Of a DNA stretch of 36,141 nt, positions 21,221 through 29,811 are shown in pieces. Position 1 is the stretch's first letter, and each line of letters begins with the position of its first letter. The position numbers and the translations under genes were made by a program. The stretch is from DATLFP01 sp035540955. Its GTDB lineage: Bacteria; Actinomycetota; Acidimicrobiia; Acidimicrobiales; CADCSY01. The notes under the pieces were generated by a model. The model worked only from the letters and a program-made list of their open reading frames with translations, was not told the DNA's origin and did no database searches. The stretch covers positions 1-36,141 of the forward strand of contig DATLFP010000056.1 of assembly GCA_035540955.1 (NCBI GenBank). The letters run 5' to 3'.

Positions 21221-23575
21221 ATGATGGCAAGGCGCGCAGCCGTCCTGGGTGTGGCGTTGAGTGTGATCCTGGCAAGCGCGCCGGCGATCGCCCGCGGCAA
21301 TCCGGCCTGTGACCGCAGCGCTTCACCGTCGGCCCGCGAGCACAATCCGAACTGCACGATCGGGGGCAGCGCATCCCGGATCCTCGACGGACGCGTCGAC
21401 GACTGGGTCGGCGAGTCGACCAGGCTCGGAGGGACCTGGCAGGTGTCGCGCGGCGAGCTCGTCTACCAGGACTACATCTACGACGACTACGGCGCGCAGG
21501 GTGGCGCCGGTGCCGAACAGCGCGCCGCGGTGGCAGGCCGCACGAAGGGAACTGCGCGCTACCCGCGCGACGAGTCTCGCTTCGCCAACAACGCCGCCGA
21601 TCTGCTCCAACTACGACTCACGACGGTCGACGACGACCTCTGGGGCCTCGTTCGGCTCGGCGCGCTGCGCGAGCCCGACACGACCGTCGCCGCCATCGCC
21701 GTTGACACCAATGGCGACCTGAGCGACACCACCGGGGTCTGGCCGCGTGAGGCCGGTGTCGCGACACCGGGCGCGGACCGCGTGATCACGATCTGGGCCG
21801 ACGCCGACGGCACCGGGCACGGTGAGGTCGTCGACCTTGCCTCCGGCGCCTCGACGCTGTTCGACGACGTCGCGGTGAGCACGGTCAACGAGGACAACGC
21901 GTTCGAGTTCAAGTTGCCGCTGGCGTCGATGGGCGGCACCAGCACCTGGACCCTCTGGGCGGGCACTGGACTGTGGGACAGCGACACGTGGATGGCGATC
22001 CCCGCCGTCGCGCCGACCGCGACCGAGCCCGGAAGCGGAAGCCCGAACACGACCGCTCGCCTCTTCAACGTGGCATTCCGCGACAATGAGCGCGGCCACT
22101 ACTTCGAGGACCTCCAAGCGGCGGCGCTCGAAGCGAACGACATCGCTGCGTTCTCGACGGAGTGGTCCCCGGGTGCCGCCGACATCCCGTACGTCGTCCA
22201 GCCCGGACGTGTGTACGAGGCAGTCGTCGACCAGGGATTCAGCATCCCGCCGCTTCACGAGGGTGCATCGACGGAGGGCGTTCCCGGTCGGGCGTCGGGA
22301 CAGGTCGACGCCTACAACCAATCCTTCGACTTCCTCGGACGCTGGCAGCCGTACGGCGTCTACCTCCCTCAGGCCTGGAGCCGGTCGCGGACTTGGCCGA
22401 TGCTCTACGCCCTGCACGGCCGTGGAGGCACCCACGGTGGCTACTTCGCCTATGGGGGCAACTTCCAGCAGCAGATCGGCGAGGGTCACCCCGATGATCC
22501 GATGGTGCTCATCACGCCCCTCGGTCGCGGCCGAAGCCATTACGACTCGTGGGGCGAGGGCGACCTGATGGCGGTGCTCGACGACGCGATTCCGCGCTTT
22601 GCGATCGACACGGACCGGATCAGTCTCGCCGGGTATTCGATGGGGGGACTCGGCATCTACCGGCTCGGGACGCTGCTCCCCGATCGGTGGGCCTCGGTCG
22701 TGTCCTGGGCTGGTGCCAGCAGCGAGCTGACGGGCAACTGGGTGACGGATCTCGTCGGGGGCGGTGACGGGCGCAGTCTCGGCAAGGGAAACCACATGCC
22801 CTACGGCAACTTCGTGCATCTGATGGGCAACTTGCGTGACCTCCCGATCCTGTTGCAGACCGGGTCGAACGACGAGTTGCTTCCCATCACCGGCCAGATC
22901 GCGCCGCACCGGGCACTCGATGCGCTCGATTACCGGTACGCGATCGACGTGTACGCCGGCTATGGCCATCTCAGCTGGGGCGCCTTCGACGGTCCGTGGT
23001 CGGGCGCGCGCGACTGGATCGGTACGCGGTCCCGCGCGACCAAGCCCCGCACGATCACCTACACCTTCTCGGACTCGATCGCCGACCCCACGACCGCAGC
23101 CGAGCTCGGGCTGCGCTACGGCAACGCGTGGTGGGTCAGCGACCTCGCCCGCCGCGACGCCGACCCGAGCGACCCCGAGGATCCGTACCGCTACGGCACG
23201 ATTGCCGCCACGAGCCGCGCGATCGCCGAGCTCTCGCCCGTTGCCGTGCGTTCAAGGACGCCGCAGCCGATGCCGCACCCCCACCTGCGCGCCGAGCTCG
23301 ACTGGGTCGATGGCCCGCCCCAGCCGCTGTCGAACGCGCTCGACGTCGCGCTGACCAACCTGTCGGCCGCCACGATCGACATGGCGGCTGCGGACCTGAC
23401 GCCGGCGGGCCTGTCCGTTCGGCTCACGACCGACGGTGCGAGCGTCGTGCTCCTGCGCGGCACGTTCTCTCGGCCGCCGATCGTGACCGGCCACGCGGTC
23501 GTCACCATCGATGCCAACGGCGCGCGGATCGAGACGTCCGAGGCGGTGACCGTCGATCTCGCGTTCCCGGCATAG
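21221..23575 (+). CDS. Secreted multidomain alpha/beta hydrolase, paralogue 2
   Basis: The ATG at 21221 has a close GAGGGGGAG Shine-Dalgarno and is followed at once by a signal peptide (RRAAVLGVALSVILASAPAIA). The GTG at 21143 would put a charged 26-residue lead before it and is rejected. The 784-residue product begins its mature part with CDRSASPSAREHNPNC (two cysteines, shared with paralogue 3). It continues with a DOMON/CBM9-like domain (DGRVDDW, YQDYIYDD, NAADLLQLR), the hydrolase domain with GYSMGGLG (S473), TGSNDE as the likely acid and GYGHLSWG as the likely histidine, and ends in the shared beta domain (NLSAATIDMAAADL). It is an exported serine esterase or depolymerase by family; the substrate is unknown. 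Confidence 0.84.
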   Translation: MMARRAAVLGVALSVILASAPAIARGNPACDRSASPSAREHNPNCTIGGSASRILDGRVDDWVGESTRLGGTWQVSRGELVYQDYIYDDYGAQGGAGAEQRAAVAGRTKGTARYPRDESRFANNAADLLQLRLTTVDDDLWGLVRLGALREPDTTVAAIAVDTNGDLSDTTGVWPREAGVATPGADRVITIWADADGTGHGEVVDLASGASTLFDDVAVSTVNEDNAFEFKLPLASMGGTSTWTLWAGTGLWDSDTWMAIPAVAPTATEPGSGSPNTTARLFNVAFRDNERGHYFEDLQAAALEANDIAAFSTEWSPGAADIPYVVQPGRVYEAVVDQGFSIPPLHEGASTEGVPGRASGQVDAYNQSFDFLGRWQPYGVYLPQAWSRSRTWPMLYALHGRGGTHGGYFAYGGNFQQQIGEGHPDDPMVLITPLGRGRSHYDSWGEGDLMAVLDDAIPRFAIDTDRISLAGYSMGGLGIYRLGTLLPDRWASVVSWAGASSELTGNWVTDLVGGGDGRSLGKGNHMPYGNFVHLMGNLRDLPILLQTGSNDELLPITGQIAPHRALDALDYRYAIDVYAGYGHLSWGAFDGPWSGARDWIGTRSRATKPRTITYTFSDSIADPTTAAELGLRYGNAWWVSDLARRDADPSDPEDPYRYGTIAATSRAIAELSPVAVRSRTPQPMPHPHLRAELDWVDGPPQPLSNALDVALTNLSAATIDMAAADLTPAGLSVRLTTDGASVVLLRGTFSRPPIVTGHAVVTIDANGARIETSEAVTVDLAFPA

Positions 23576-23629
23576 CGCTGTCGCCGCGCTCGCCAGTCCC
23601 CCTTGCACCCATGAAGGAGATCACGACCG

Positions 23630-24514
23630 ATGACCGATCCGCCCGCCATCCGGACCGACACCGCCGACGGTGTTCGCACCATCACCCTCGCCCGTCCTGA
23701 GGCGTACAACACGATCACCGGGCCGATGGCGGCCGAGCTCGGCAGCGCGATCGACGATGCCGACGCCGACCGCGACGTCCGCGTGATCCTCCTGCGCGGC
23801 GACGGGCCTGCGTTCTGCGCCGGGTACGGCCTCGACTGGGCGACGCCCGCGCAGGCGAGAGAGGCCGAGCGCGGCCGCATCTGGGACTCGGCGGCCGACA
23901 TGCAGATGATGAACCGGTTCGTCGACGTGTACCAGAAGCTCTGGTACGCGTCGAAGCCCACGATCGCGGCCGTGCACGGCTGGTGCATCTGCGGGGGCAC
24001 CGACCTCGTGCTGTGGGCCGACCTCGTGGTGGCGGCCGACGACGCCGTGTTCGGCTACCCCACGTCGCGCGTGTGGGGTGTGCCGACGACGCCGATGTGG
24101 GTGCACCGCATCGGCTTCCAGCAGGCCAAGCGCTACCTGCTGACCGGCGACGAGATCCCCGCGACCAAGGCCGCCGAGCTCGGCCTGGTGCTCGAGGTCG
24201 TCCCGCGGGCCGATCTCGACGAGCACACGTCGTCCTTGGCGGCGCGCATGGCGAGGCTCCCGCTGAACCAGCTCCAGATGATCAAGCTGATGCTGAACGA
24301 CGCCGCCGAGCACATGGGCATCCAGTCGACCCGCAAGCTGGGCGTGCTGTTCGACGGCGTCGCCCGTCACTCGCAGGAAGGCATGGACTTCGTCGCCCGC
24401 ACGACCGAGGTCGGGTTCCGCCAGGCCGTGTTCGAGCGTGACGAGCCGTTCGGCGACTACGGGTCCGGCCCGCGGTCGCGCCGGCGCGGTGAGGCCGAGC
24501 CGGCGGCCCGATGA
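23630..24514 (+). CDS. Enoyl-CoA hydratase/isomerase (crotonase) family protein
   Basis: This 294-residue crotonase-fold protein is preceded by AAGGAGAT at a good distance. It keeps the family landmarks: ARPEAYNTI near 23-31, the oxyanion-hole FCAGYGLDW near 62-70, and the second oxyanion segment GWCICGGTDL near 117-126. In classical hydratases two glutamates follow in the helix and loop; here the helix segment is GWCICGG followed by TDLVLWADL, and the second position falls around YPTSRVWG. Hydratase chemistry is therefore not certain, and hydrolase, isomerase or lyase activity is possible. It overlaps the next gene by ATGA and probably acts on the CoA ester made by the ligase at 19472. Confidence 0.88.
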   Translation: MTDPPAIRTDTADGVRTITLARPEAYNTITGPMAAELGSAIDDADADRDVRVILLRGDGPAFCAGYGLDWATPAQAREAERGRIWDSAADMQMMNRFVDVYQKLWYASKPTIAAVHGWCICGGTDLVLWADLVVAADDAVFGYPTSRVWGVPTTPMWVHRIGFQQAKRYLLTGDEIPATKAAELGLVLEVVPRADLDEHTSSLAARMARLPLNQLQMIKLMLNDAAEHMGIQSTRKLGVLFDGVARHSQEGMDFVARTTEVGFRQAVFERDEPFGDYGSGPRSRRRGEAEPAAR

Positions 24515-25683
24515 CCCACGAGCTCCCGACCGCAGTCGCCGCCCTCGACCGGATGATGCACGAGGGGCTCCACATCGGGTGGCAGCTCTACGCCTCGGTC
24601 GCCGGGCGGGTCGTCGCCGACGTCGCCGGCGGGGAGGCCCGCCCCGGCGTGGCGATGACACCGGACACCTCGATGGTGTGGTTCTCGGCCACCAAGGCGG
24701 TCACGTCGGTCGCCGCCGCGCAGCAGTGGGAGCGGGGCGGGTTCGACCTCGACGATCCGGTTGCCATCCACATCCCCGAGTTCGCGAGCAAGGGCAAGGG
24801 CGCGATCACCATCCGTCACCTGTTCACCCACACCGCCGGCATTCGGCAGGCCGATGTCGGGGGCGGTGGCCCGGCCGCCCTCGTTCCGGGCGCGTCGGGC
24901 TACAGCCCGTTCGTCTCACCGTGGAGCGAACGCCTGGCCCGGATCGTCGACGCCGAGATCGAGGATGGTTGGGTGCCCGGCCGGCGCGCCGGCTACCACC
25001 CGTTCTCGGGCATGTTCCTCCTCGCCGAGATCGTGCAGCGCCTCGACGGGCGGCCGTTCTCGCAGTACGTACGCGACGAGATCTTCGAGCCGCTCGGGAT
25101 GCACGACTGCTGGATGGGGATGCCCAGCGAGCGCTTCCACGCCTACGGGGACCGGATCGGCGTCCTGCACCTCACCAGGCCCGGCCGCGACCCGATGGCG
25201 TTCCCGAGGATCGACACCGAGGAGGGCTGCACCGCCTGCACGCCTGGCGCGGCCGGGCGGGGACCGATGCGCGAGCTCGCCCGGTTCTACGAGGCGATGC
25301 TCGGCAAGGGAGCCCGTGACGGGGTGCGGCTGGTCGGGACGACCACGGCCGAGGCGATGGTGGCCCGCCATCGCGTCGGGATGCACGACGAGACGTTCGG
25401 CATCGTGATCGACTGGGGCCTCGGCTTCATCCTCGACTCGGTGAACTACGGCCGCCATTGCTCGACGCGCACGTTCGGTCACGGCGGCGGTCAGTCGTCG
25501 GTGGCGTTCGCCGATCCCGAGCACGGCCTCACCGTCGCAGTCGTCATGAACGGCCTCCCCGGGCCCCAGGCGCACTACCGCCGGCTGAGCGAGATCACCG
25601 CCGACATCTACGAGGACCTGGGCCTGGCCGCGCCCGACGACCCCGGCCGCGAGCACGCCGTGCCGACCTCGGGGCTCCAATGA
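24511..25683 (+). CDS. Serine hydrolase of the beta-lactamase class C / EstB family
   Basis: This 390-residue protein carries the SxxK motif SATK with S59 and K62, a tyrosine motif (GYHPFSGMF near residues 162-170) and a late HGGGQ near 328, which replaces the KTG box as in EstB-like esterases. There is no signal peptide, so a cytoplasmic carboxylesterase is more likely than a beta-lactamase or a cell-wall enzyme. It overlaps both the crotonase gene and the third secreted hydrolase gene by ATGA. In the operon it adds an intracellular ester-cleaving activity. It should not be read as an antibiotic-resistance gene. Confidence 0.88.
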   Translation: MTHELPTAVAALDRMMHEGLHIGWQLYASVAGRVVADVAGGEARPGVAMTPDTSMVWFSATKAVTSVAAAQQWERGGFDLDDPVAIHIPEFASKGKGAITIRHLFTHTAGIRQADVGGGGPAALVPGASGYSPFVSPWSERLARIVDAEIEDGWVPGRRAGYHPFSGMFLLAEIVQRLDGRPFSQYVRDEIFEPLGMHDCWMGMPSERFHAYGDRIGVLHLTRPGRDPMAFPRIDTEEGCTACTPGAAGRGPMRELARFYEAMLGKGARDGVRLVGTTTAEAMVARHRVGMHDETFGIVIDWGLGFILDSVNYGRHCSTRTFGHGGGQSSVAFADPEHGLTVAVVMNGLPGPQAHYRRLSEITADIYEDLGLAAPDDPGREHAVPTSGLQ

Positions 25684-28124
25684 CGGCCGGCCGACCGCGG
25701 TGCACGCTCGCCGCGAGATCCGCCCTCGCCGCCGTGGTCGCGGTGCTGGTGGCCGGGGTGCCGGCGATCGCGAGCGAGATCCCGGCATGCGACCGAAGCG
25801 GGTCGCCGGTGGCCCGCGAGCGCAACCCGCACTGCCCCGACGAGGAGGCGCCGCCGACGGCTCGGGTGCTCGACGGTCGCATCGACGACTGGACCGGCGC
25901 GTCGACTCTGCTCGGCGGGACGACGCAGGTCTCCCGCGGCGAGGTGGTCTACCAGGACCACCTCTTCGACGACCTCGGCGCCGACACCGGCCAGCGCTCC
26001 GTGCAACACGGCACGGTCCAGGCACCGAAGGGCGACTTCCGCTACCCGGCCGACGACGCCCGCTACGGCAACAACGCCGCCGACCTGCTCGAGCTGAGGC
26101 TCGCGGCCGACGCCGACGACCTGTGGATCCTCGCGCGCATGAGCACGCTCAAGGTCTCCGACGCGACCGTCGTCGCCCTGGCGTTCGACCTCGATCCCGG
26201 CGCCGGCACCGGCGGTGGTGCGTGGCCGCACGACGCCGGCCTGGCGACGCCCGGCGCCGACGTCGTGGTCACGCTGTGGGGTACCGGCGGGTCGGTGACG
26301 TCCCCGCTCGGGGGCGAGCCGGCGCCGCTCGCCGGCGTCGCCGTCGACACCGATGACGAGCACAACGCCATCGAGGCGCGAGTGCCACTCGCCGCGCTGG
26401 GCGGCGCGACCGCGATGCGGGTGTGGGCGGCGTCGGGGCTGTGGGATCTCGCGTCGCAGGCGTGGATGGCGGTGCCCAGCGGCGCCCCCACGCAGACCTC
26501 GCCCGGTGGCGGGAGCCCCGACGTCGAGGCTCGGGCGTTCAACATCGCGTTCCGCGACGGCGAGACCGGCTCCTACCTCGAGGAGGCACAGGCGGCGGCG
26601 TTGGCCGCAGGCGACATCGCCGGCTTCCACGTCGACGTCGACATCACCGCCCTGCAGGCCGGCGCGAGCTCGCCCTACGAGATCGAACCCGGACGCTTCT
26701 ACGCCGCCATCGTCGATCAGGGCTTCAGCATCCCGCCCGAGCACGAGGGCGTCTCGTACGTCGGAACCCCCGGGCGGTTCGGCGGGGCCGCCGGGGCGCT
26801 GTCGCAGACGTTCAACTTCTACGGCCGCCTCCAGCCCTACGGCCTCTACCTGCCGTCGACCTACGACGGCACCACGCCGCTGCCGGCGGCGCTGGTGCTC
26901 CACGGTCTGGGCGGGAGCCACGCCAGCTACAACCGCGGGCCCGGCTTCCTCGCCGACATGGGCGAGGGCGACGGCAGCGACGACCAGTCCCCGCTCGTGC
27001 TCATCACGCCGCTGGCGCGGGGGAGCAGCTTCTACGCCGACTGGGGTGAGGCCGACACGCTGGCGGTGCTCGCCGACGCCCAGGTTCGCTTCCCGATCGA
27101 CGACCAGCGCCTCTATCTCACCGGGTACTCGATGGGCGGCTACGGCGTCTACCGGCTGGCGTCGCTGTACCCCGACCGGTTCGCGGCCGCGGCCGTGTGG
27201 GCGGGGTACAGCGGAGAGTTCACCGGCGCCTACCTCACCGACGCGCGCGCCCTCATCGGGGACCCCACCGGCCAGCACGACACGGTCACCGGCATCACGC
27301 GGCCCATCCTCACCGGGATCGGCGTCGGCGGCGGTCGCGCCGGCAAGGCCAACATCGGCGATCCGGTCGACACGCTGCAGAACCTGCGCGGCGTTCCCCT
27401 GCTGGCGTCGAGCGGCACCAATGACGAGATCGTCCCCACCTCGGGCCAGTACGCGGCGCCACGCCGGCTCGCCGAGCTCGGTTACCGCAGCCGGTTCGAC
27501 CTGTATCCGGGCTACGAGCACTTCGCGTTCGGCATCCTCGACGACTGGAAGCGGACTCGGGCCTGGCTCGGCAATCGCGCGCGGGAGTCAACGGCGCGAG
27601 TGGTGACCTACGCGTTCTCCGACGGCTGGACCGCCCCGGGCCTGGCCGCCAAGCTCGGCCTGGTCCACGACGGTGCCCACTGGCTGCGGGGCCTCTCGAT
27701 GCGCGAGCCAACCGAGGACGGTCTGACCCTCGCGTCGGCGACGGCCACCAGCTGGGGCATCGCCGCACCGGCGGTGACAGCCGAGCAGTCGACATCGGTG
27801 GTCGAGCAGCCCACGCCCCACACCGAGCAGCTCGTGTCCTGGCGCGAGGGCGATTCGCTGCCGGTCGACAACCGGCTCGAGCTCGATCTCGCCGGCGTGG
27901 GGACGGCATCGGTCGACCTCGGCGCGGCGCTGCTCTCGGTCTGCGGTCTGGTGGTCGAGCTCCGCTCGGACGGGCCGGCGACCATCCGGCTGGTCGGCGC
28001 CGTCCCGAACGGGGCGACGGGCAGCGGTCTCCCCGGCGTGTCGGTTGCGCGCACATCGGCGACCGAGACGGTGGTGGCGCTGGCGGATGCCGTCGACGGA
28101 GAGGTGGTGATCGCATGTCCGTGA
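25680..28124 (+). CDS. Secreted multidomain alpha/beta hydrolase, paralogue 3
   Basis: The ATG at 25680 overlaps the previous stop and precedes a signal peptide (LAAVVAVLVAGVPAIAS). The 814-residue product is clearly the closest relative of paralogue 2. It shares the mature start CDRSGSPVARERNPHC, DGRIDDW, YQDHLFDD and NAADLLELR in the N-terminal beta domain, then FSIPPEHEGVS and LQPYGLYLP. The hydrolase elbow is GYSMGGYG (S484), followed by SGTNDEIVP as the likely acid, GYEHFAFG as the likely histidine, and a C-terminal beta domain (GTASVDLGAALL). Exported serine esterase or depolymerase activity is inferred from the fold. Its end overlaps the MBL gene by 10 bases. Confidence 0.85.
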   Translation: MTAGRPRCTLAARSALAAVVAVLVAGVPAIASEIPACDRSGSPVARERNPHCPDEEAPPTARVLDGRIDDWTGASTLLGGTTQVSRGEVVYQDHLFDDLGADTGQRSVQHGTVQAPKGDFRYPADDARYGNNAADLLELRLAADADDLWILARMSTLKVSDATVVALAFDLDPGAGTGGGAWPHDAGLATPGADVVVTLWGTGGSVTSPLGGEPAPLAGVAVDTDDEHNAIEARVPLAALGGATAMRVWAASGLWDLASQAWMAVPSGAPTQTSPGGGSPDVEARAFNIAFRDGETGSYLEEAQAAALAAGDIAGFHVDVDITALQAGASSPYEIEPGRFYAAIVDQGFSIPPEHEGVSYVGTPGRFGGAAGALSQTFNFYGRLQPYGLYLPSTYDGTTPLPAALVLHGLGGSHASYNRGPGFLADMGEGDGSDDQSPLVLITPLARGSSFYADWGEADTLAVLADAQVRFPIDDQRLYLTGYSMGGYGVYRLASLYPDRFAAAAVWAGYSGEFTGAYLTDARALIGDPTGQHDTVTGITRPILTGIGVGGGRAGKANIGDPVDTLQNLRGVPLLASSGTNDEIVPTSGQYAAPRRLAELGYRSRFDLYPGYEHFAFGILDDWKRTRAWLGNRARESTARVVTYAFSDGWTAPGLAAKLGLVHDGAHWLRGLSMREPTEDGLTLASATATSWGIAAPAVTAEQSTSVVEQPTPHTEQLVSWREGDSLPVDNRLELDLAGVGTASVDLGAALLSVCGLVVELRSDGPATIRLVGAVPNGATGSGLPGVSVARTSATETVVALADAVDGEVVIACP

Positions 28125-29380
28125 GCCCGAAGGTGCCCGACGTGCCCGCGCGGCCCCGGCCGGATCTCATGGGCGAGCCGCGGGTCGACGAGATCACATC
28201 GGGGGTGCACGTCGCCCGGGGCTTCCATCTCGGCAACGTCATCAAGGTGGCCACCGCGGAGGGCCCCGTGGTCATCGACACCACCGGCGGGATGACGAAC
28301 GCAGCCCGGGCGCGGGACGCGCTGCAGGAGGCGAACCCGGGCGACGCCCGATACCTCGTGTACACGCACTGCCACAACGACCACATCTCCGGCGGTGAGG
28401 CGTTCGCCGCCGAGCGCACGGTCGACGTCGTGGCCCAGGACCAGCTGCACGGCCTCGTCGAGCGCGACCTCGGCTGCCTCGGCACGTGGACCCGCCACCA
28501 CCGCTCCCACCAGATGGGCCGGCCCGTCGAGGCGGCGGGGCCGAACGAGCCCGCCCTCTTCGAGGACCGCGGATATGTGGCGCCGACGCTCACCTTCGAG
28601 GGCAGCCTCGATCTCGAAGTCGGCGGCTTGACCATCCACCTGGAGCACACCGAGGGCGAGACGCGCGACCACCTGCTGGCATGGATCCCCGAGCTCGGCG
28701 TCCTCTGTCCGGGCGACCTCGTGTACGCGTCGTTCCCGAACCTCTCGACGCCCGCGATCGGGCCCCGGCCGGTGCTCGGATGGATCCGGTCGGTCGAGCG
28801 GTTCCTCGACCTCGAACCCGAGCACCTCGTCGGCAGCCACTCGGCGCCGGTATCGGGGCGGGAGCAGGTCGCCGGTGTGCTCCGCGCCTACCGTGACGCC
28901 CTCCAGCACGTGTGGGACGAGAGCGTTCGCGCCATCGACGCCAGCATCCCGGTGCACGTGGCGGCGCGGTTGATCCAGCTGCCACCGGCGCTCGCGGCGC
29001 ACCCGTGGCTGCAGGAGCACTACGGGACGGTGAACTGGGGTGTCCGAGCGGTCTACGACGTGCTCACCGGCTGGTACGACTTCACCCCGTCGAGCCTCAA
29101 CCCGCTGCCTCGCGAGCACCGAGACGGTGCGCTGGTCGAGGTCGCCGGGTCGGACGCGATCGCGCAGCGGGCCGCCGACGCGCTCGGCGCGGCCGACTTC
29201 CAGCTCGCGCTCGAGCTCACCGACGTCGTGCTCAGCGTCGAGCCCGGCCATGCGCTCGCCAACGAAGTGGCGGCCGAGGCGTGCCGGGGATTGCGTCGCA
29301 TCAGCACCAGCGCGAACGAGAAGGGGTTCTACCGCTCGGGTGAGGTGCTCGCCCGTCGCCGGATCGAGCAGCTCGGATGA
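28115..29380 (+). CDS. MBL-fold hydrolase, alkylsulfatase (SdsA/BDS1)-like, lacking the SCP2 domain
   Basis: The 421-residue protein has the metallo-beta-lactamase metal motif THCHNDH with H85, H87, D89 and H90. The HTEGETRDH stretch near 180-190, PGDLVYASFPNL near 203-215 and GSHSAP near 245 correspond to further metal and active-site segments of alkylsulfatases. An alpha-helical dimerisation-like region (about 265-410) follows, with YDVLTGWYDF and ALELTDVVLSVEPGHALA. The C-terminal SCP2-like lipid-binding domain of full-length alkylsulfatases (about 650 residues) is absent. There is no signal peptide. It may cleave an alkyl sulfate or another ester; sulfatase activity is a family-level guess. 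It overlaps paralogue 3 by 10 bases and the SnoaL-like gene by ATGA. Confidence 0.86.
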   Translation: MSVSPKVPDVPARPRPDLMGEPRVDEITSGVHVARGFHLGNVIKVATAEGPVVIDTTGGMTNAARARDALQEANPGDARYLVYTHCHNDHISGGEAFAAERTVDVVAQDQLHGLVERDLGCLGTWTRHHRSHQMGRPVEAAGPNEPALFEDRGYVAPTLTFEGSLDLEVGGLTIHLEHTEGETRDHLLAWIPELGVLCPGDLVYASFPNLSTPAIGPRPVLGWIRSVERFLDLEPEHLVGSHSAPVSGREQVAGVLRAYRDALQHVWDESVRAIDASIPVHVAARLIQLPPALAAHPWLQEHYGTVNWGVRAVYDVLTGWYDFTPSSLNPLPREHRDGALVEVAGSDAIAQRAADALGAADFQLALELTDVVLSVEPGHALANEVAAEACRGLRRISTSANEKGFYRSGEVLARRRIEQLG

Positions 29381-29811
29381 CCGACGCCGACATCGTGGCG
29401 ATCGAACGTGCCTGCGAGCGCCTCGTCATCACCTACACCCACCTCGTCGACGGGGGCCGGGCCGCCGCGGTGGCCGACCTCTTCACCGTTGACGGTGTCT
29501 GGTCGTCGGGCGGGAACCGTCTGGAGGGCAGGGAGGCGATCCGGGCCGCGTTCACCCGCCGGCAGGAGTCGGACCGGACGTCCCGCCACGTGTGCACGAA
29601 CCTGCTCGTCGACGTGATCGACGCGGATCACGCCACCGGCCTCGTGTACCTGACGCTCTACCGGCACGACGGCAGCGGTCGAGGGGTTCCCGAGCCCGAC
29701 CTGGTCGGTGAGTATCGAGACCGGTTCGCGCGGACACCCGAAGGCTGGCGGTTCACGGAGCGGATCGCGACGATGGCGTTCGAGCGAACGCCGCCGCCCT
29801 CGGGCGGCTGA
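29377..29811 (+). CDS. SnoaL-like / NTF2-fold protein
   Basis: This 144-residue protein has the NTF2-like alpha+beta cone pattern: an N-terminal helix (DADIVAIERACERLVITYTHLVD), then DLFTVDGVWSSGGNRLEGREAIRAAF, and a late strand pair GEYRDRFARTPEGWRFTER. These motifs are typical of SnoaL_4-type proteins, which include small dehydratases, isomerases and cyclases that accompany SDRs in degradation and polyketide clusters. It ends the plus-strand operon. Its last three codons and stop (SGG, TGA) lie in the right 28-bp repeat, and its stop directly abuts the stop of the convergent permease (TGATCA). Confidence 0.85.
   Translation: MTDADIVAIERACERLVITYTHLVDGGRAAAVADLFTVDGVWSSGGNRLEGREAIRAAFTRRQESDRTSRHVCTNLLVDVIDADHATGLVYLTLYRHDGSGRGVPEPDLVGEYRDRFARTPEGWRFTERIATMAFERTPPPSGG

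Noticed and set aside
24511..25683. Antibiotic-resistance beta-lactamase
   Set aside because: It lacks a signal peptide and the KTG box, has HGGG instead as in EstB-type esterases, and is coupled to catabolic genes.
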